This document shows positions 27,053-30,498 of a stretch of 30,498 nt of DNA, in pieces (position 1 is the stretch's first letter; every line of letters starts with the position of its first letter). Origin of the DNA: a virus; IMG/VR virus record IMGVR_UViG_3300044846_000294, positions 1-30,498 of that record. The stretch is one strand, 5' to 3'. Position numbers and translations under genes: made by a program. The notes below the pieces were generated by a model. It saw only the letters and a list, made by a program, of their open reading frames with translations. It had not been told where the DNA came from and did not search any database.

Positions 27053-27591
27053 CAATAGCGTATGTGTACAAATGGACTCATTTACCTACAATGATGTGGT
27101 ATGTTGGTTCACGCACAGCTAAGAATTGTCATCCTAATGATGGATATATTTGCACTAGCAGATACGTTAAGCCGTTAATTCTAGAGTCTATAGATCAATG
27201 GCATCAAGAAATTATTGCAACTGGTTCAATAAAAGATATGATCAAATTTGAAACAGAAATCTTACAACTTTTTGATGCTAAACACGATCCTAGAAGTTTT
27301 AATAAACATAATGGTGATGGTAAATTTAGTGTTGCAGGTAAAAAAATAGGACCACAAAGTCAGCAGCATAAAGCTAACTTGAGCGAATCTAAAAAAGGTC
27401 GTGTGGCTTGGAACAAAGGATTGTCTGGCGATACAAGATGTAAAAGGTCGGATGATACAAAAAGAGCAATTGGTTTAGCACGTACAGGAATAATTATGGA
27501 CGAGCAAACTAAAGCAAAAATCTCTCTTACTGAAAAGAGAACGAAACAATCAATAAAAATGATTAATCGAAACACAAAAGGAGAATACTAA
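27049..27591 (+). CDS. GIY-YIG homing endonuclease between gp21 and gp22
   Basis: The N-terminus AYVYKWTHLPTMMWYVGSRT is a GIY-YIG form (YVYKW...WYVGSRT), and FETEILQLFDAK holds a Glu at the catalytic place. The second half (QHKANLSESKKGRVAWNKGL, then SDDTKRAIGLARTG and EQTKAKISLTEKRT) has NUMOD-type repeats that bind DNA. This is a second homing nuclease, little like the one at 22791-23345. It starts at an ATGA overlap with gp21 and ends at a TAATG overlap with gp22, so it is fused seamlessly into the head operon. A GGAG-containing site just before its stop serves gp22. Confidence 0.86.
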   Translation: MTIAYVYKWTHLPTMMWYVGSRTAKNCHPNDGYICTSRYVKPLILESIDQWHQEIIATGSIKDMIKFETEILQLFDAKHDPRSFNKHNGDGKFSVAGKKIGPQSQQHKANLSESKKGRVAWNKGLSGDTRCKRSDDTKRAIGLARTGIIMDEQTKAKISLTEKRTKQSIKMINRNTKGEY

Positions 27592-28706
27592 TGTTAGATG
27601 CAATTCGACCTTTGTTGGATAACGGAATTATTAACGAAAGCACACGTACAGCTATTGCTGAAGCCTGGGAAGCCAGAATTGCTGAAGCAAAAGAAACTGT
27701 TCGTGCTGAACTACGTGAGGAATTCGCACAACGTTACCAGCATGACAAGCAAGTTATGGTTGAAGCTCTAGACAAAATGGTAACCGAGTCTCTCACTGCC
27801 GAACTTTCAGAGTTCGCAGACGAAAAGAAACAATTAGCTGAAGACCGTGTTAAGTTTAAACACCACATGGTTGAAAGTGCAGGCAAGTTCAATAATTTCA
27901 TGGTTGCAAAACTATCAGAAGAAATTCGCGAACTACGCAGCGACCGCAAAGTATACGAAAGTGCCGTAGGCAAACTAGAAAACTTTGTTATCCGCGCACT
28001 GGCAGAAGAAATCAAAGAATTTGAAGCAGACAAACAAGCGGTTGTTGAAACCAAAGTTCGTCTAGTTGCTGAAGGTAAGGCTAAGTTAGCTGAACTACAG
28101 CAGAAATTCGTTGTGCAGTCTGCCCAAGCTGTTAAAGAGGCTGTAACCAGTTCGTTAGAGTCAGAATTGACTCAACTAAAAGAAGACATTCAAATTGCTC
28201 GTGAGAATATGTTTGGACGTCGTCTTTTCGAAGCATTTGCCAGCGAGTTTGCAGGTACTCATTTAAATGAGAACAAGCAGATCCGTGAGCTACAGGGCCA
28301 AGTTGGTATGTTAGCTCAGAAACTATCTGAAGCAGTTAAGGTGGTCGAAGACAAGCAATGTTTAGTTGAATCAAGAGAAAAAGAAATTAAGATTATCAAA
28401 GAGTCAGCAGAACGCAAGGAAAAACTTGCAGAATTGTTGAAGCCTTTGAATAAAGAGAAGTCGGCAATTATGCGCGATTTACTCGAAAGTGTGCAAACTG
28501 AAAAGTTACAAAATGCATATGAAAAGTATCTACCAGCAGTACTAAACAATTCTTCTGTTGCTACACCAGCCCCCAAAGCTGCGGTACTAACAGAAAGTCG
28601 TCAAGTAGTAACTGGTGATAAAACTGCTAAAACTGCCGTTGAAGCTCAATCTACACTGTCGTATGACAATGTATTTGAAATGAAACGTTTAGCAGGGCTT
28701 AAATAA
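27591..28706 (+). CDS. 22: Prohead scaffold protein gp22-like
   Basis: This 371-residue protein is rich in Ala, Glu, Lys and Leu over almost its full length and predicted to be long helices and coiled coil, like T4 gp22 (269 residues), the main scaffold around which gp23 assembles. Characteristic stretches are IAEAWEARIAEAKETVRAEL, AEEIKEFEADKQAVVETK and GRRLFEAFASEFAGTHLNEN. The C-terminus ends SYDNVFEMKRLAGLK. Candidate gp21 cleavage sites of (L/I)-x-E type include VLTE near residue 336. Translation is likely coupled to the GIY-YIG stop (TAATG), helped by an upstream GGAG. Confidence 0.93.
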   Translation: MLDAIRPLLDNGIINESTRTAIAEAWEARIAEAKETVRAELREEFAQRYQHDKQVMVEALDKMVTESLTAELSEFADEKKQLAEDRVKFKHHMVESAGKFNNFMVAKLSEEIRELRSDRKVYESAVGKLENFVIRALAEEIKEFEADKQAVVETKVRLVAEGKAKLAELQQKFVVQSAQAVKEAVTSSLESELTQLKEDIQIARENMFGRRLFEAFASEFAGTHLNENKQIRELQGQVGMLAQKLSEAVKVVEDKQCLVESREKEIKIIKESAERKEKLAELLKPLNKEKSAIMRDLLESVQTEKLQNAYEKYLPAVLNNSSVATPAPKAAVLTESRQVVTGDKTAKTAVEAQSTLSYDNVFEMKRLAGLK

Positions 28707-28731
28707 ACCCTAAAAGGAAAAAGGAAATAAA

Positions 28732-29910
28732 ATGACACAAGCATTATTAGAAAGCCGTTGGGGCGAAACAAAAGAAGCCCTGTTAGAAGGCCTAAATGGT
28801 TCGAAAAGAACCACAATGGGTGTAATCTTAGAGAACACTCGCAAGATGTTGGCAGAAAACGCATCTGGAGGTGCAACACAAGCCGGTAACGTAGCTACAC
28901 TTAACCGTGTAATTCTACCTGTTATCCGTCGTGTTATGCCAACTGTTATCGCTAACGAAATCGTTGGTGTTCAGCCAATGACTGGTCCAGTCGCTCAAAT
29001 CCACACATTACGTGTACGTTATGCAGACAGCGTTACTGATTCGTCAGCTTACGCTACAAGCACAGCAGCCGGTGATGAAGCACTAAGTCCATTCAAGATC
29101 GCTGTTGCTTACTCAGGTAGCGCAACAACAGGTCAAGCTGCTTCAACAAGCACATTAGAAGGTGTAGCTGGTAACAAGATCAACGTTCAGATCTTGAAGC
29201 AAGTTGTTGAAGCTAAGACACGTAAGTTGTCAGCTCGCTGGACATTTGAAGCCGCACAAGACGCACAGTCAATGCACGGCTTAGATGTTGAAGCAGAAAT
29301 TATGGCTGCTCTTGCACAAGAAATCACAGTTGAAATTGATCAGGAAATCTTAGGTTCGTTACGTGCCTTGGCTGCAACTGATTTCACATTTGACCAAGCT
29401 GCTGTTTCAGGTACTGCTACATTCGTTGGTGACGAACACGCTGCTTTAGCTGTTCTAGTTAACCGTACAGCTAACTTGATCGCTCAGCGTACACGTCGTG
29501 GTGCTGGTAACTGGGCTGTTGTTTCCCCAGCTGCTTTAACTGTTCTACAGTCGGCAACCACAAGTGCATTTGCTCGTACAACAGAAGGCACATTCGAAGC
29601 TCCTACAAACACCAAGTTTGTTGGTACATTGAATGGCGCAATGAAGATTTATGTTGACGGCTACGCTAACGACAGCCAAGCTGTTCTAGTAGGTTATAAG
29701 GGTTCGAGCGAAGCTGATGCAGCAGCGTTCTATTGCCCATATATTCCTCTAATGAGTTCTGGTGTTGTTCTAGATCCTAGCACATTCGAACCAGTAGTTT
29801 CGTTTATGACACGTTATGGATACGTGGAATTGACTAATACTGCTTCGTCGCTAGGTAACGCTGGCGACTACGTAGGGGAGATTGCCGTTGCGAACCTATC
29901 ATTCCAGTAA
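28732..29910 (+). CDS. 23: Major capsid protein gp23-like
   Basis: This 392-residue HK97-fold capsid protein is shorter than T4 gp23 (521). Family signatures are TLNRVILPVIRRVMPTVIAN, EIVGVQPMTGPVAQI and ALAQEITVEIDQEILGSLRA, then a C-terminal LDPSTFEPVVSFMTRYGYVE. The first about 42 residues are a likely propeptide: the sequence MLAENASGG contains a Leu-x-Glu site (Glu42/Asn43) of the kind gp21 cuts. Two purine-rich AAGGA sites precede the ATG, consistent with very high expression. A UUCG terminator follows 31 bases after the stop. Confidence 0.97.
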   Translation: MTQALLESRWGETKEALLEGLNGSKRTTMGVILENTRKMLAENASGGATQAGNVATLNRVILPVIRRVMPTVIANEIVGVQPMTGPVAQIHTLRVRYADSVTDSSAYATSTAAGDEALSPFKIAVAYSGSATTGQAASTSTLEGVAGNKINVQILKQVVEAKTRKLSARWTFEAAQDAQSMHGLDVEAEIMAALAQEITVEIDQEILGSLRALAATDFTFDQAAVSGTATFVGDEHAALAVLVNRTANLIAQRTRRGAGNWAVVSPAALTVLQSATTSAFARTTEGTFEAPTNTKFVGTLNGAMKIYVDGYANDSQAVLVGYKGSSEADAAAFYCPYIPLMSSGVVLDPSTFEPVVSFMTRYGYVELTNTASSLGNAGDYVGEIAVANLSFQ

Positions 29911-29941
29911 TCTCTGATAGCAGTATATCTGTAAAAACAAG

Positions 29942-29964
29942 AAACCCACTTCGGTGGGTTTTTT
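29942..29964 (+). terminator. Rho-independent terminator after gp23
   Basis: An 8-bp perfect stem (29942-29949 with 29954-29961) closes a UUCG tetraloop and its 3' side runs into six T (29959-29964). Placed 31 bases after the gp23 stop, it would separate capsid expression from the next gene. Confidence 0.95.
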
Positions 29965-30053
29965 GTTGACTTTGATATTAAGTATATCTCTGCCATTGAG
30001 CCAATAGCGCATATAGATATATTATTATAAGACTGGATAAAAGTCAAGTTTGT

Positions 30054-30061
30054 AATAAATA
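30054..30061 (+). promoter_or_regulatory. Late-promoter-like box before last gene
   Basis: AATAAATA, the same variant as before gp25 and gp6, lies 79 bases upstream of the ATG at 30141 and after the gp23 terminator. The leader between includes a CTC-GAAA-GAG mini-hairpin (30071-30080) and a GGGGT/ACCCC hairpin (30088-30103). Confidence 0.45.
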
Positions 30062-30140
30062 TATAGTTCGCTCGAAAGAGAGTTTATGGGGTAACCCAAC
30101 CCCGTAGGCCTAGAACGCCAACTTATCAGGAGAAAACAAA

Positions 30141-30498
30141 ATGGGACGTCCGTTAAAACAAAAATTCTTTGACCCAGTAGAGGGTTCAGTAACATTTGGT
30201 GGTGAAAGCATATCCACTATTAATTTAATCACAAAAGGTCAAGGTTATTATCTAGCCAACGCAGCGGTATCTTTTGGTGCACCAAATTTACCGGGTGGTG
30301 TACAGGCAACTGCTAGTGTAACTACCGTTAATGCTGGTGGATATATTACAGCAGTCAGTATTACCAATGCAGGTTCTGGGTATACCTCAGCACCAGCAGT
30401 GACAATTACTGGAGCCAATTCAACTCCAGCAAGTTTTACAACAACACTCACAAGTGCAGTGACCAACGTTATTGCTACTAGCGCATATATTCCTGCAG
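30141..30498 (+). CDS. Structural protein with GxGY repeats (partial, C-terminus outside window)
   Basis: The frame is open from ATG 30141 to the right edge (119 codons visible), preceded by CAGGAG at about 8 bases. It begins MGRPLKQKFFDPVEGS. Two repeats of a G-x-G-Y...P-x-V type follow (KGQGYYLANAAVSFGAPN and NAGSGYTSAPAVTITGAN), a beta-rich pattern I recall from capsid- or tail-associated proteins of aquatic T4-like phages that start MGRPL. No membrane segment is seen. Its place after gp23 and its own late-type promoter suggest a virion surface or decoration role, which is inference. Confidence 0.72.
   Translation, partial: MGRPLKQKFFDPVEGSVTFGGESISTINLITKGQGYYLANAAVSFGAPNLPGGVQATASVTTVNAGGYITAVSITNAGSGYTSAPAVTITGANSTPASFTTTLTSAVTNVIATSAYIPA

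Overview
The window is part of the genome of a T4-like contractile-tailed phage (myovirus). It carries recognisable homologues of T4 gp6, gp25, gp5, gp53, gp55, gp47, gp46, gp26, gp20, gp21, gp22 and gp23. The sequence is AT-rich. Several proteins differ from T4 in the way marine and freshwater T4-like phages do: a long gp6, a gp5 with no lysozyme insert, a short gp23, and very large low-similarity structural proteins. The host cannot be read from the sequence. There are no tRNAs, rRNAs, CRISPR arrays or insertion sequences; the only mobile-type genes are GIY-YIG endonucleases.

Layout. (1) 1-12557, minus strand: a baseplate/tail module. In transcription order it holds a tail-tube/baseplate junction-like protein, a gp53-like wedge protein, a large hub-like protein, gp5-like spike, a lysozyme-like protein, gp25, gp6, and a giant structural protein that runs off the left edge. 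Genes are nearly abutting, with two TAATG overlaps. (2) 12558-18478, plus strand: late sigma factor gp55, an SGNH-like protein, the gp47/gp46 recombination nuclease, a radical SAM protein and a GIY-YIG protein. (3) 18479-18987: a 509-base gap between convergent genes, full of nested stems and possible pseudoknots. It is the best candidate here for an undescribed structured RNA. (4) 18988-20060, minus strand: a gp26-like hub protein and a small partner. (5) 20123-29910, plus strand: a tape-measure-like protein with a peptidase-like region, portal gp20, two small/prohead core proteins, protease gp21, scaffold gp22 and major capsid gp23. Two homing-type GIY-YIG genes sit inside this head operon. 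(6) A strong UUCG terminator follows gp23, and then a new structural gene runs off the right edge.

How it works together. The window contains gp55, the sigma factor that in T4 recognises TATAAATA late promoters. An exact TATAAATA box lies just upstream of the baseplate module, and near matches precede several other structural genes. gp55 and gp47 themselves are preceded by sigma-70-like promoters, which fits earlier expression from host RNA polymerase. Gp46/47 would supply recombination-driven replication, gp20/21/22/23 build the prohead, and the minus-strand module builds the baseplate and cell-puncturing device.
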